A DNA stretch of 64,000 nucleotides. It comes from JBMDXK01 sp048594375 (GTDB lineage: Bacteria > Pseudomonadota > Alphaproteobacteria > Rhizobiales > Methylopilaceae). The stretch covers positions 186,001 to 250,000 of the forward strand of contig JBMDXK010000018.1 of the NCBI GenBank assembly GCA_048594375.1, in the 5' to 3' direction. Under the pieces are notes generated by a model. It saw only the letters and a program-made list of their open reading frames with translations, did not search any database and was not told the DNA's origin. Below are positions 33,924-43,322 of this stretch, in pieces; the stretch's first letter is position 1, and every line of letters starts with the position of its first letter. The translations under genes were made by a program, and so were the position numbers.

Positions 33924-36900
33924 ATGAATTTTTATATCAATCGTCGTTTAAAGATTGGCGAAGAATATTTCTCAGAAACTGAAGCACTTTCCCGCGGAAA
34001 AGTTCTTGTCGTGCTGGCTGAGCCTGGCGCTGGTAAAACAGATCTCCTTGCTAAATTTGGCCGCATGTGGAATGTGGAGCGTATTAGTGCAAATATTTTT
34101 CGCGGGAAGACGCAGCTTCAAGAAAATCAGCCTTGGATTATTGATGCACTGGATGAAGTTGCCAAAATCGATCAATCTGCCGTTGATCTGATTATTGTTA
34201 GAGCACAAGAGGTTTCCAACGGCCACGTTATTTTTTCCAGCCGCTCCAGTGAATGGCAGGAAGCAAGAACGAAAGCCATTCAGGATTGTTTTGGTGTGAA
34301 GCCGATAATTATCAGGATTGAGCCTTTTAATCCTGACGAACAAAGGCAGCTTTTTGAAGCGCACGTTCCAGACGAAGATTTTGCAGCTTTTATAAGGGAA
34401 GCAGAACGCTTTGAACTTACCCCGCTTCTTGGGAATCCACAGTTTTTAAAAATGTTTGCAGATGCTTATATTCAAAGCGGCCGACAATTCACATCAAAAA
34501 AACAGATTTTTTGGGATGCGGCTAAACGGCTTGCTCTTGAGAAAAATGATGCCATCATACATAAACCCCTCCCTCCCGTCAGCGAAATCATCGCTATAGC
34601 CTCAGACGTCATGGCCAAGCTGCTGCTTTCGGGGGCATCCGGAGTTTCAGCACAAGAAAATCTGAGGGATACCGATTATCCCTATCTCTCTGCAATGGCC
34701 TCCAGCAACCCTGAAGGCGCATTTCTGACGCTAGACACAAAGCTTTTCAAGCCTGCGAGCGATCCAAACCAGCACGAGCCTGTACACCGGATTGTGGCAG
34801 AATATTGCGCAGCGCAATATATTGTCCACCGGATAGATAACTCACAAAATCCATTTTCACTCAAACGTGTTTTGGCTGTGATTGCGCCAAACGGTGCCGT
34901 CCGCGACGAGCTGCGTGGCCTGTTAGGGTGGATGGCCTGTCTCGGCTCTGAACGCATTCAACGGGCTGCAATCGAGCTTGATGCTTATGCCGTATTGGCG
35001 AACGGTGCCCCCTCTCAGCTTACAGTTGCCTCCAAACGATTTCTTCTTCACAGGCTGGAATTGGTTGCGGCATCCAATCCGGGCTTCAGACGAAGTGACG
35101 ATTGGCGTAATTTCAGTGTGAGCGGGTTTTTCACCCACGATATGACGGATGAAATCAGGCGCATTTTGCAATCCAATTCTGTCTCATCGCCATTGGTCGA
35201 TTTATTGATGAAGCTTGTGGCCGATGCGGGCGCCCCGGAGGCAATACTCGGCGATCTTCGAGATGTTATGTTCAATGGCGCGGCACCTCAATACACACGA
35301 TTATGGGCATCACGCGCTATTTGTAAAATAAGCGGTTCTGTATCGTCAGGTGATCTTGATGAGCTCATTCGGGAGTCAACAGCAAACGCGCTGAGGATTG
35401 CAGCCGAAGTGATAGCGCAAGCTAATGCAAACACATTTAGCGATGATATTATTGGAGCCTTGCTGCGCGCATTTACCAACCTTTATCCGCCGGGTAGAAA
35501 TCGACGCAACGATACCAGCATAATGGCATCTTATTATCTCAAACATGTCATCACTCAGCTCGACGCAGAGAAAACAGCCAATCACCTTGACCACCTAACG
35601 GCAGGATTATCGTGCACTTGCCAACGTCCTGATTATGATTGTCAATGCAGAAAAGGCATCAGCAAAGTTGTAGGCCTGCTGCTGGATCATTATTTTGAAA
35701 CATCTGTTCAGCCATATGAACCCAACAGAATATGGCAGTGGGTACGATCCCTCTGGTATGAAAGGTATGGCAATGCCGAAGAAAACGCCTCGATTAGGTT
35801 GCTGAAAAGTAATCATGAATTGAGGCATCAAATGCATAGGCTTGCTTTTGAGGGCGTAACAGATTTTCGCCAAGCACAAGACATACGCTTGAAACTTTTT
35901 TCCTCTTACCGTCATGCAGGCATATCAATTTATGAGGGCGATGCCCTTCGGATGGCCGATTTTGCTTTTGAGACGGATAATCCAGATTTATGGGCTGCGT
36001 TTTGGGCGCAACCTATCAACAGACGCGAACATCGTGGGCCTGATGCTTTGCGCCAGCGTCTTCGTGAGCATGCAGCAGCGAAACCTGCCTTTATGATGAA
36101 GTGGGCGAAACCTGAACGCAGTTACAGAGAAAATCGTGATGAGCAACTCCGCCGTGGAGAGCGTATGCAACGCCGTTGGGAGATGGACGACGCTCGAACC
36201 CGCGCAGACACACGTGCCCGATTAGAGGAAAATCGCCAGCAGATCGAAAATGGAAATCACTGGGGATGGGTTGATACATTTGCTAGTCTGTATTTCTCTC
36301 GACCAGACGAACTTTCTCGATATACAGACGACATAACACTGGTTGAAAATGCTTTGCGCAATTGCTTGCCTCTTCTGCAAAGCCATATCCCTACACTTCA
36401 GCAGCTTGCGGAAAATGAAGGTTGGAGTGTAGCAAATGCCGCTTTTGTGTCGTGCTGGATCCAGTTCAGAGATCGCGGCAATCTTGATCACGTTGATACA
36501 GCCATATTGACCGCCGCAAAAATTGAGGCTGGGAACTACCAGTCAATGTCAGATGAGGATTACCATGCCTTTGAACAGGAGCTTGATCGGCTGCTTTTTC
36601 AAGGCGGTGATGATGCCGAAGAATTTGCGCGGGGGTACATCGAGCCGGGGCTTTCTGGAGCGCGAGATGCTTCATCAAAAGTGTGGTTTCTGGCAAGCAA
36701 AAAAGCTCTTTCGCACCTTCGAGCGTCCTTATCAATAGAATGGCTACGCACTTATCCTGCAATACCAATTTCGGCACGGTATGAGCTTTTTAATATAGCC
36801 GCCATGAGTGCAGATCAAACTGATCTGCTCAATCTTATTAACCAGCGTGTAAGTGAAACAGCTGTCCTTCCAGCCAATGAAACGAGCGAAGATGGGCACG

Positions 36901-37910
36901 ATCGTATGGATGATTTGCAATTCTGGCAGGTGCGCAAATTCTTTTTTGAGACGTCGGATGCGGACGGGTGGGATTATCTCCGTTTATACCCAGATATTAT
37001 TTTTGAAATTGATGGGCCTGCAGGACGCTTTGAACGTCCCGAAGGTTGGCCAAATCTATCAGCAGCCAAAATTTTTAAAATTCTTGATACGTTTGTGGAT
37101 GTATGGCCACACGTGCATCTTCCCAATAGTTGGGGGACAGGCGATCCACCAGAAGAACGCGCATACCGGTTTTTAAAGGATATTGTATGGCGGATAGGCA
37201 ATGATAATCCTGAAAGATCATTGCCCGTGATCGAGCGCTTGATGGCTGATAGCCGTTTCTCTGGATTTAACACAGCGCTGCTTACGCTTCAGGCTGAGAC
37301 AATTCAAAAAGCAAGGCTTTCAGGATTTACCGCGCCCGCACCGTATGAAATTGCCTCTATGTTCGCTGCCTCAGGCATTGCAAGCGTTGAAGATTTGCGT
37401 GCTTTCGTTGTTGAAGAACTGGAGTGGTTGCAAAATGAGCTCCAAAACGGGGAAACAAATCCCCTTGCTGCCTATTACGATAATAGTAAGCACGTTTACG
37501 AAAACACGGCGCGCAATCGCGTGGTTGAGCGGTTACAATCGCGGATGACCGCCATGAATATGCCCGTGGTTATCGAGCACCATATGGCGGACAGCAACCG
37601 ATGCGATTTCACAGTATCAGCTATGATCCAAGGTCAACGTCTGCTCTTGGTTGTGGAGGCAAAAGGGCAATGGCACACAGACCTTTATTCCGCTGCGTCA
37701 GCACAGTTGAACGAGCGGTATGCCAGCCATCCCGATGCTGCACGCCAAGGTATTTATCTCGTGTTCTGGTTCGGCTCTGATACAGAAGTGGCTGACCGTG
37801 TTCGACACGGGATCTCAACGGCAGAACAGCTTCGTGAAGAAATAATTTCTAAAATGCCAAAGGAGCTGGACGGAATGATTGATATAGTAGTTTTAGATCT
37901 TAGCAGGTGA
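33924..37910 (+). CDS. STAND-like NTPase with C-terminal PD-(D/E)XK nuclease
   Basis: A 1328-residue protein. Near the N-terminus is a P-loop: AEPGAGKT (32-39) and Walker B WIIDALDE (71-78), followed by a sensor-like SSRSSEWQEA; this fits a NACHT/AAA-type STAND module. The middle ~900 residues are helical and repeat-like, suited to ligand recognition. The last ~120 residues hold a nuclease core with Asp1228 in RCDFTV and Glu1245/Lys1247 in LLVVEAKGQW. The layout, ATPase switch, sensor, nuclease, is that of an Avs/NLR-style defence protein but with the effector at the C-terminus. Its 3' end overlaps the convergent next gene by 18 nt. Confidence 0.75.
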   Translation: MNFYINRRLKIGEEYFSETEALSRGKVLVVLAEPGAGKTDLLAKFGRMWNVERISANIFRGKTQLQENQPWIIDALDEVAKIDQSAVDLIIVRAQEVSNGHVIFSSRSSEWQEARTKAIQDCFGVKPIIIRIEPFNPDEQRQLFEAHVPDEDFAAFIREAERFELTPLLGNPQFLKMFADAYIQSGRQFTSKKQIFWDAAKRLALEKNDAIIHKPLPPVSEIIAIASDVMAKLLLSGASGVSAQENLRDTDYPYLSAMASSNPEGAFLTLDTKLFKPASDPNQHEPVHRIVAEYCAAQYIVHRIDNSQNPFSLKRVLAVIAPNGAVRDELRGLLGWMACLGSERIQRAAIELDAYAVLANGAPSQLTVASKRFLLHRLELVAASNPGFRRSDDWRNFSVSGFFTHDMTDEIRRILQSNSVSSPLVDLLMKLVADAGAPEAILGDLRDVMFNGAAPQYTRLWASRAICKISGSVSSGDLDELIRESTANALRIAAEVIAQANANTFSDDIIGALLRAFTNLYPPGRNRRNDTSIMASYYLKHVITQLDAEKTANHLDHLTAGLSCTCQRPDYDCQCRKGISKVVGLLLDHYFETSVQPYEPNRIWQWVRSLWYERYGNAEENASIRLLKSNHELRHQMHRLAFEGVTDFRQAQDIRLKLFSSYRHAGISIYEGDALRMADFAFETDNPDLWAAFWAQPINRREHRGPDALRQRLREHAAAKPAFMMKWAKPERSYRENRDEQLRRGERMQRRWEMDDARTRADTRARLEENRQQIENGNHWGWVDTFASLYFSRPDELSRYTDDITLVENALRNCLPLLQSHIPTLQQLAENEGWSVANAAFVSCWIQFRDRGNLDHVDTAILTAAKIEAGNYQSMSDEDYHAFEQELDRLLFQGGDDAEEFARGYIEPGLSGARDASSKVWFLASKKALSHLRASLSIEWLRTYPAIPISARYELFNIAAMSADQTDLLNLINQRVSETAVLPANETSEDGHDRMDDLQFWQVRKFFFETSDADGWDYLRLYPDIIFEIDGPAGRFERPEGWPNLSAAKIFKILDTFVDVWPHVHLPNSWGTGDPPEERAYRFLKDIVWRIGNDNPERSLPVIERLMADSRFSGFNTALLTLQAETIQKARLSGFTAPAPYEIASMFAASGIASVEDLRAFVVEELEWLQNELQNGETNPLAAYYDNSKHVYENTARNRVVERLQSRMTAMNMPVVIEHHMADSNRCDFTVSAMIQGQRLLLVVEAKGQWHTDLYSAASAQLNERYASHPDAARQGIYLVFWFGSDTEVADRVRHGISTAEQLREEIISKMPKELDGMIDIVVLDLSR

Positions 37911-38441
37911 ATGATGTTTAAAAGCATTTTTTGTGATGAAGTCTTCAATTCTAGCTGACCGGAGTGACCAAGGACCCAGCTCATGGGCATCAGGACCTTC
38001 GTGTCTATACAGTTCATCGCTTTCCCAATGTTCATCCCATCGTTCACGCAGTGTTTTACTCTCCCAAAATTCTATCAAAGTTGCGTAAAAAGTAGAGATA
38101 AAATCATTCAGAGGTATGACCGCAGAGAAACCTACTTTTTCAGGGAAATATGCCTTTCTGCAAGTGAAAATACATTTGTTCTCCTCCAGCGCAGGCTCAA
38201 TCAAAAAATCAATTATGTCATTCTCGATATCGACTCTCATTGTTGCTTGACCGACATCACATATAGTTTCTAACCATTCTGTAATGTCCTTATAAAATGG
38301 GTCATAAACACTGCTGAAAGGATATTCGATCATTTTATCATCAAATCTAAATGTCGTATCTATCCATCCATGCTCTGGTGCAGCAAATTCAACTGAGAAC
38401 TTAGGAGTGCAGCGGTTATGATTTTCGTTTAATTTTTCCAT
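37893..38441 (-). CDS. hypothetical protein convergent with the NTPase-nuclease
   Basis: A 182-residue acidic protein (APEHGWIDTTFRFDDKMIEY, DITEWLETICDVGQATMRVD). No motif recognised; composition suggests a soluble alpha/beta fold. Its C-terminus overlaps the end of the NTPase-nuclease gene on the opposite strand by 18 nt. It is AT-rich like the region after it. It may be a small immunity-type protein, but nothing in the sequence shows this. Confidence 0.55.
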   Translation of the reverse strand: MEKLNENHNRCTPKFSVEFAAPEHGWIDTTFRFDDKMIEYPFSSVYDPFYKDITEWLETICDVGQATMRVDIENDIIDFLIEPALEENKCIFTCRKAYFPEKVGFSAVIPLNDFISTFYATLIEFWESKTLRERWDEHWESDELYRHEGPDAHELGPWSLRSARIEDFITKNAFKHHSPAKI

Positions 38442-39054
38442 CGTATTGTCTCAATTATTACTATCAATATTGGCTAACGTTAGCTTCCTCGCAAAATGAA
38501 ATCCAGTTATAATAGTAAAAAATATAAGATATATATTTGATATATTCTTACTATCATTTGTGTTTCTGCACGCCTGCGCGATATATGATTGCGCGACTGA
38601 TAGCTTCTACACTATTGATAGGCCGAGACCCTCTCCCTATATATTCGAGGAAACCACGTGCTCGCCTGCGATTAGGGTAACAAAGATTCTTTTATACAGA
38701 ATATCTTTGGATCTATTGGTCTCAAGGCAGGAGTGATCGAAAACTCACTGAGACTTAAAGTTAGTGACGTACCAAATAAAGCTGAGCTCAAAAAAGCAAA
38801 AGAGATTTGCAATAAGAAAATAGAGTTAGAGGTGGATGGGTAAGCGCCTTCACAGATTTCGCAGGCGGTCATATGCTCATTCGGGAATAGTTATAGCTTC
38901 CTCGTGCATACTTTTGTTTTATCCTACTTTTACCGTAAGGTAATTTATAAATGCTCAATCAGAAATTTAAGCCAAAAATATATGTGGTGTAAAAACAGTA
39001 CACGCTTTGGTTGTTTGTGCTGCGGTTTCTATAGATATGAAAAGCAGGTGAAAC
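38442..39054. other. AT-rich gap with a possible gene fragment
   Basis: No complete gene was found. A 55-codon open stretch on the plus strand (38676-38842) looks coding but has stops before it. The rest is AT-rich, with no hairpin of note. Confidence 0.5.
38676..38842 (+). pseudogene. possible 3' gene fragment
   Basis: The stretch reads NKDSFIQNIFGSIGLKAGVI, then ENSLRLKVSDVPNKAELKKA, and ends ELEVDG before a stop; it follows an in-frame stop at 38673. The regular amphipathic composition suggests the tail of a lost gene. No family recognised, and no start codon or ribosome-binding site. Confidence 0.25.
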
Positions 39055-40350
39055 TTAGGCTTTGGCTATAGACAGCATTAGGTCATAACCACCCTTTATG
39101 CTGCCATTCCAATCCTCTCTTATTAAGCTGATATGAGTGCCCTCTTGCGTAATATGCGTTCCCTCATCCCAAGAAAATTTTTCGGCCTGCTGTTCCCCCA
39201 GCGCTTTTGACAATAACAGTTTTGCAATAGAGGAAAATTGCTCCACAGAACCTGTAGGCGTATCCGGGTTATTGACATTCAGCTTCAGCTTTAGGCACGT
39301 TACTGCCGTTTCATTGCCTTCGAGATAATACGCGATGTTATCCGGCATGATTGCATCGCCTATCTCCTTGTATGGGGAGCTTGCGTACCAGCCATCATAA
39401 GAGAAATGATAGTCATTTGTGGACAGTCCGACTTCCAGCAGGAAATTCTTGGCGATATAAGGTGACCAACCATCTTTTGCCGCGACCGTTGGCGGATTTT
39501 CCTCGCGCTTTTTAACAGCCTTTATGTGCCGGATGGATTGCTTGACGCTCTCCTTGTCAGAGAAATCGCTCAAAGCGATATGCCGCGCCCACCGCCTGAG
39601 AAAATCCAGATCGGTTCTGAAATGTAGTATCGCCTTCCATTTCGCGTAGCGTTGCAGCTTTGGTTCTTTTATGCGGAAGCGAATTCTCAGAAAGATATTT
39701 TCATAGGTGACATAAACGCTCAGGCAATAAATGAAGGGCAAGAACATCAGTGACAGGATAATGGGAATAGCGAATTCCTGAGCAGTACCAGTCGTGGCAA
39801 CTTTACTGAAATCACGGGTTATCTGGTAAACGCTGTAGCTGAAAAGCCATAAGCCAAAGAAAGCCAATATCCAGCCTAGCAGCTTTTTGACGGATTCCCA
39901 TTCTGGCCGCGTTTCAGACATGGCATAGGTAAGCGTTAAAAGGGTCAATACCGGCAATAATGCGAGTTCCACCAACAAGCTGAAGCTATGCAGTTCCGTC
40001 ACAAAAACCACAATGGCGGTGGCGCTGAAAATATCGCGCAGCGTCTTGCGGAAGTACATGCTATCTTCCGTGATGCGGTTAATATCGAACATAGCGACGA
40101 AGGCGAATGTCAGCCCCCATAGCACGGACGTTTTGAGGCTCGCCCATTCCCAGATTCCAACCGCCGAGAGAAGAAATATCAAGGCAACGATGTAGGTGAA
40201 TGCCACTGCTAACGATGTCAAAATCTTCGGAGCGCAGAAAGCCTTCAGGACGTGGCCAAAAGATTGCCGCACCGTGACATATGAAAACGCCCAGACAGCA
40301 AAAATTAGCAGCCAAATTAACGTTGCCATTTCCCGATTAGAAAGCTCCAC
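39055..40350 (-). CDS. multi-pass membrane protein with cytosolic C-terminal domain
   Basis: A 431-residue protein. The N-terminal ~220 residues contain about six hydrophobic helices (for example MATLIWLLIFAVWAFSYV, SLAVAFTYIVALIFLLSAVG, IPIILSLMFLPFIYCLSVYV). The C-terminal ~200 residues are soluble, with no motif I recognise (NFLLEVGLSTNDYHFSYDGW). GTG 40350 or ATG 40329 could be the start. It is divergent from the restriction-RT operon. A membrane effector in defence is possible by location; there is no direct evidence. Confidence 0.6.
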   Translation of the reverse strand: MELSNREMATLIWLLIFAVWAFSYVTVRQSFGHVLKAFCAPKILTSLAVAFTYIVALIFLLSAVGIWEWASLKTSVLWGLTFAFVAMFDINRITEDSMYFRKTLRDIFSATAIVVFVTELHSFSLLVELALLPVLTLLTLTYAMSETRPEWESVKKLLGWILAFFGLWLFSYSVYQITRDFSKVATTGTAQEFAIPIILSLMFLPFIYCLSVYVTYENIFLRIRFRIKEPKLQRYAKWKAILHFRTDLDFLRRWARHIALSDFSDKESVKQSIRHIKAVKKREENPPTVAAKDGWSPYIAKNFLLEVGLSTNDYHFSYDGWYASSPYKEIGDAIMPDNIAYYLEGNETAVTCLKLKLNVNNPDTPTGSVEQFSSIAKLLLSKALGEQQAEKFSWDEGTHITQEGTHISLIREDWNGSIKGGYDLMLSIAKA

Positions 40351-40498
40351 TTTTCATCCATCCTCGCCCTACAACTCATGTTTCTGTCTATATAATTTGA
40401 TTTTGCGAATACGCATAAGAACTTTCTTGTTATTTCCATCATCTCCTCTATTTTCTTTTGGTAAAATCTCGGAGTTGGAGCGATGGAAGCAGCCGATA

Positions 40499-40669
40499 AT
40501 GACAAACGGCGAGGTAGCAAAATTTCTCAAGCTGAAGCTAAAAACCGCCTATGCGCTTGCTGCGCGTGGCGACATCCCCGGCTTTAAGGTCGGCGGGTCA
40601 TGGCGTTTCCGACGGAGTGAGATTGAGAAGTGGATTAAACGCCAAGAGGCGCAGGTAAAAAGAGCATGA
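40499..40669 (+). CDS. small excisionase-type HTH regulator
   Basis: A 56-residue protein of the MerR-like helix_turn_helix_17 type: MTNGEVAKFLKLKLKTAYAL, AARGDIPGFKVGGSWRFRRS, EIEKWIKRQE. The GGSWRFRR wing is diagnostic of the excisionase family. It overlaps the hsdM start by 4 nt and heads the long operon running to 53089, so it may be an autoregulator of restriction and RT genes rather than a true excisionase. The start at 40499 lacks a clear ribosome-binding site; TTG 40474 is an alternative. Confidence 0.75.
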   Translation: MTNGEVAKFLKLKLKTAYALAARGDIPGFKVGGSWRFRRSEIEKWIKRQEAQVKRA

Positions 40670-42234
40670 ACAACGAACAAATCAAGCAGCTGGAAACAGA
40701 ACTTTGGGGTGCAGCCGATGGACTCCGTGCCAATTCCAAGCTGACCGCCGCTGAATACAAAGACCCTGTGCTGGGGCTTATCCTGCTTCGTTACGCGCAG
40801 AACCGCTACGAAGAAGCGAAAATTGCCATTGAAGCGGCAATCCCCGATGGACCGCGTGGTAAACGCGCCGCCACCCAAGCCGATTTTCTTGCTGCCGGTG
40901 CCATGATGCTGCCGGAGAAATCACAATACGGCTATCTCGCCAACCTGCCTGAAGGCGAAGACATCAACGAGGCCGTGAACGAGGCCATGCGCCTGATTGA
41001 AGCCAGCTACCCTGACCTCGCAGGTATCCTGCCGAAAAACTATCAGGAGCTAGATGCAGACTTGCTGCGCGAGCTGATCCGCGTGTTTAACAAGGATTCG
41101 GTGAAGAAGCTGAAAGGTGATGTGTTCGGGCGGATTTATGAATTCTTCCTGATGAAATTCTCCATGAGCGGCGCAGGCGCACAGGAAGGCGGCGAGTTCT
41201 TCACCCCGCCATCGCTCGTGCAGCTGATCGTCAATTTCATCGAGCCTGACCACGGCATCATCCATGACCCGGCTTGCGGTTCTGGCGGCATGTTCGTTCA
41301 GACTGGCCACTTCGTAGAAGACCACAGCAAACGCGCTGTGAACGAAGCAATCAAAGTCTATGGCACCGAGCTAAAATCCAACAACACCCGCCTTGCCAAG
41401 ATGAACCTTGCCATTCACGGCATCGAGGGAAAAATCATCGAGAGCAACAGTTTCTATTCCGACCCGCACGACCTCGCAGGCAAATGCGATTTCATGATGG
41501 CTAATCCACCTTTCAACGTCAACAAGGTGGATAAGAACAAAGACTTCGTGAAAACCGACAATCGCCTGTTTAGTGATGTAGGGCTACCGAAAGCTGATAA
41601 CGGCAACTATTTGTGGATTCAGTATTTCTACCATTACCTGAATGAAAAAGGCCGCGCTGGGTTCGTTATGGCATCCTCCGCCACCGATGCAGGCGCGAGT
41701 GAAAAGCTGATCCGCCAGCGGCTGATTGAAACCGGCGCGGTGGATTGCATCGTGGCCGTGGGCAATAACTTTTTCTATACCCGCTCGCTGCCGTGCCACC
41801 TGTGGTTCCTTGATCGCGGCAAGCGGCCAGAGAACAAACGCAAAATCCTGATGATTGATGCTCGGAACACCTTCCGCCAGATCAACACCACCCTGCGTGA
41901 TTTTTCGCCGGAGCAGATGGAAGGTCTGACTGCCATTGTGAAAGCCTATCGCGGCGAGGATGTCAGCAAAACCTTCGCCAGCAACCCGTGGCTTAAAGAG
42001 AAATTCCCCAGCGGCAGCTATGCGGATGTCGAAGGCCTGTGCAAAATCGTAGATGTGGCCGAAGTGGAAGAAAACGACTGGAGCCTCACGCCGGGGCGCT
42101 ATGTTGGCTATTCTATCGAACTGGATGAAGGGTTTGATTACACCGCGCGCCTTGGCGAAATTCACAGCGAGCTCGCTACGCTGAATGATGAAGCCAGCAC
42201 CCTCATGCAGCAAATCCTCAAGGGGGCGGCATGA
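40666..42234 (+). CDS. hsdM: type I restriction-modification methyltransferase subunit HsdM (system 2)
   Basis: A 522-residue N-6 adenine methyltransferase with DPACG at 201-205 and NPPF at 280-283, preceded by the helical N-terminal domain (GRIYEFFLMKFSMSGAGAQE, FFTPPSLVQL). It differs in family from the HsdM at 22564. It is joined by 4-nt overlaps to the HTH gene before and hsdS after. Confidence 0.95.
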   Translation: MNNEQIKQLETELWGAADGLRANSKLTAAEYKDPVLGLILLRYAQNRYEEAKIAIEAAIPDGPRGKRAATQADFLAAGAMMLPEKSQYGYLANLPEGEDINEAVNEAMRLIEASYPDLAGILPKNYQELDADLLRELIRVFNKDSVKKLKGDVFGRIYEFFLMKFSMSGAGAQEGGEFFTPPSLVQLIVNFIEPDHGIIHDPACGSGGMFVQTGHFVEDHSKRAVNEAIKVYGTELKSNNTRLAKMNLAIHGIEGKIIESNSFYSDPHDLAGKCDFMMANPPFNVNKVDKNKDFVKTDNRLFSDVGLPKADNGNYLWIQYFYHYLNEKGRAGFVMASSATDAGASEKLIRQRLIETGAVDCIVAVGNNFFYTRSLPCHLWFLDRGKRPENKRKILMIDARNTFRQINTTLRDFSPEQMEGLTAIVKAYRGEDVSKTFASNPWLKEKFPSGSYADVEGLCKIVDVAEVEENDWSLTPGRYVGYSIELDEGFDYTARLGEIHSELATLNDEASTLMQQILKGAA

Positions 42235-43322
42235 GTTGGGTTCACACCAAATTTGCAACCGCTCTCAAGTTCTATAACGGTAAAGCTGGAACAGTGAATG
42301 AGTCTGGTGCTTATCCCGTTTATGGTTCAAACGGGATTATCGGCTATTGTGAAGAGCCATTATTCGAGAATGCAATTATTATTGGTCGCGTCGGCGCTTA
42401 CTGTGGAGCGGTCCAGTATTGCAAAGGTAAGTTCTGGGCTTCTGATAATACAATCGTTGTAAAAGCAAATGCTGGATATGATGTCGTTTTCTTATCCTAC
42501 CTCTTGCACATCATGAATCTCAACCAATTCGCAGGCGGCTCCGCCCAGCCACTACTGACACATGGTTGGATAAAGCCTATTGCAGTAAAAATGCCGCTAC
42601 TTCCTATCCAGCAGAAGATTGCTGGGATTTTGGCGGCGTATGATGATTTGATCGAGAATAACCTGAAGCGGATTAAGTTGCTCGAAGAAATGGTGCAGAT
42701 CACATACGAAGAGTGGTTTGTGCGCCTGCGTTTCCCCGGCCACGAGGCCACCCCCATCAACCCCGAAACCGGCCTGCCGCAGGGGTGGTCTAAGACAAAA
42801 CTAAAAGCGGTTTTAACTCTAAACTACGGAAAAGCCTTAAAAGCGGATACCAGATTAGAGGGTGATATTCCTGTTTATGGTTCTTCTGGGATTGTGGGAG
42901 CTCACAACGAAGCGTTAGTTAAAGGATGTGGCATTATTGTTGGGCGAAAAGGTAATGTGGGCAGTGTTTTTTGGTCCCACGATAGCTTCTACCCTATTGA
43001 TACCGTTTATTTTGTCACCTCCAAGCATGCGCTTCCCTTCCTGTATTTCGCACTTAAAAATTCAAAGTTTAATAACAGCGATGCCGCCGTACCAGGCCTC
43101 AACCGCGATGCGGCTTATGCCGTTGAAATAATGCTTCCACCTGATGCCATAGAGAAAGAATTCTCTGAGATGGGACAACAGAACTTCAAAGCGATCCAGA
43201 TTCTTGAAATGCAGAATCAACGCCTGCGCGAAGCACGCGATATTTTGCTGCCGCGTCTGATGACTGGTGTGATCGACGTAGAAAACTATGACCCCGCCCA
43301 ACTGCTCAAGGAGGCTGCATGA
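42231..43322 (+). CDS. hsdS: type I restriction specificity subunit HsdS (system 2)
   Basis: A 363-residue specificity subunit. TRD1 contains YNGKAGTVNESGAYPVYGSN and ends in PLLPIQQKIAGILAAYDDLI; TRD2 contains YGKALKADTRLEGDIPVYGS. Both halves have the VYGSxG pattern, and the C-terminal ILEMQNQRLREARDILLPRL is the usual second coiled coil. The target is unknown. Start and stop overlap the flanking hsd genes by 4 nt. Confidence 0.95.
   Translation: MSWVHTKFATALKFYNGKAGTVNESGAYPVYGSNGIIGYCEEPLFENAIIIGRVGAYCGAVQYCKGKFWASDNTIVVKANAGYDVVFLSYLLHIMNLNQFAGGSAQPLLTHGWIKPIAVKMPLLPIQQKIAGILAAYDDLIENNLKRIKLLEEMVQITYEEWFVRLRFPGHEATPINPETGLPQGWSKTKLKAVLTLNYGKALKADTRLEGDIPVYGSSGIVGAHNEALVKGCGIIVGRKGNVGSVFWSHDSFYPIDTVYFVTSKHALPFLYFALKNSKFNNSDAAVPGLNRDAAYAVEIMLPPDAIEKEFSEMGQQNFKAIQILEMQNQRLREARDILLPRLMTGVIDVENYDPAQLLKEAA

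Noticed and set aside
38672..38872. A 66-codon minus-strand frame.
   Set aside because: It lies opposite a more coding-like fragment and has no ribosome-binding site or recognisable sequence.
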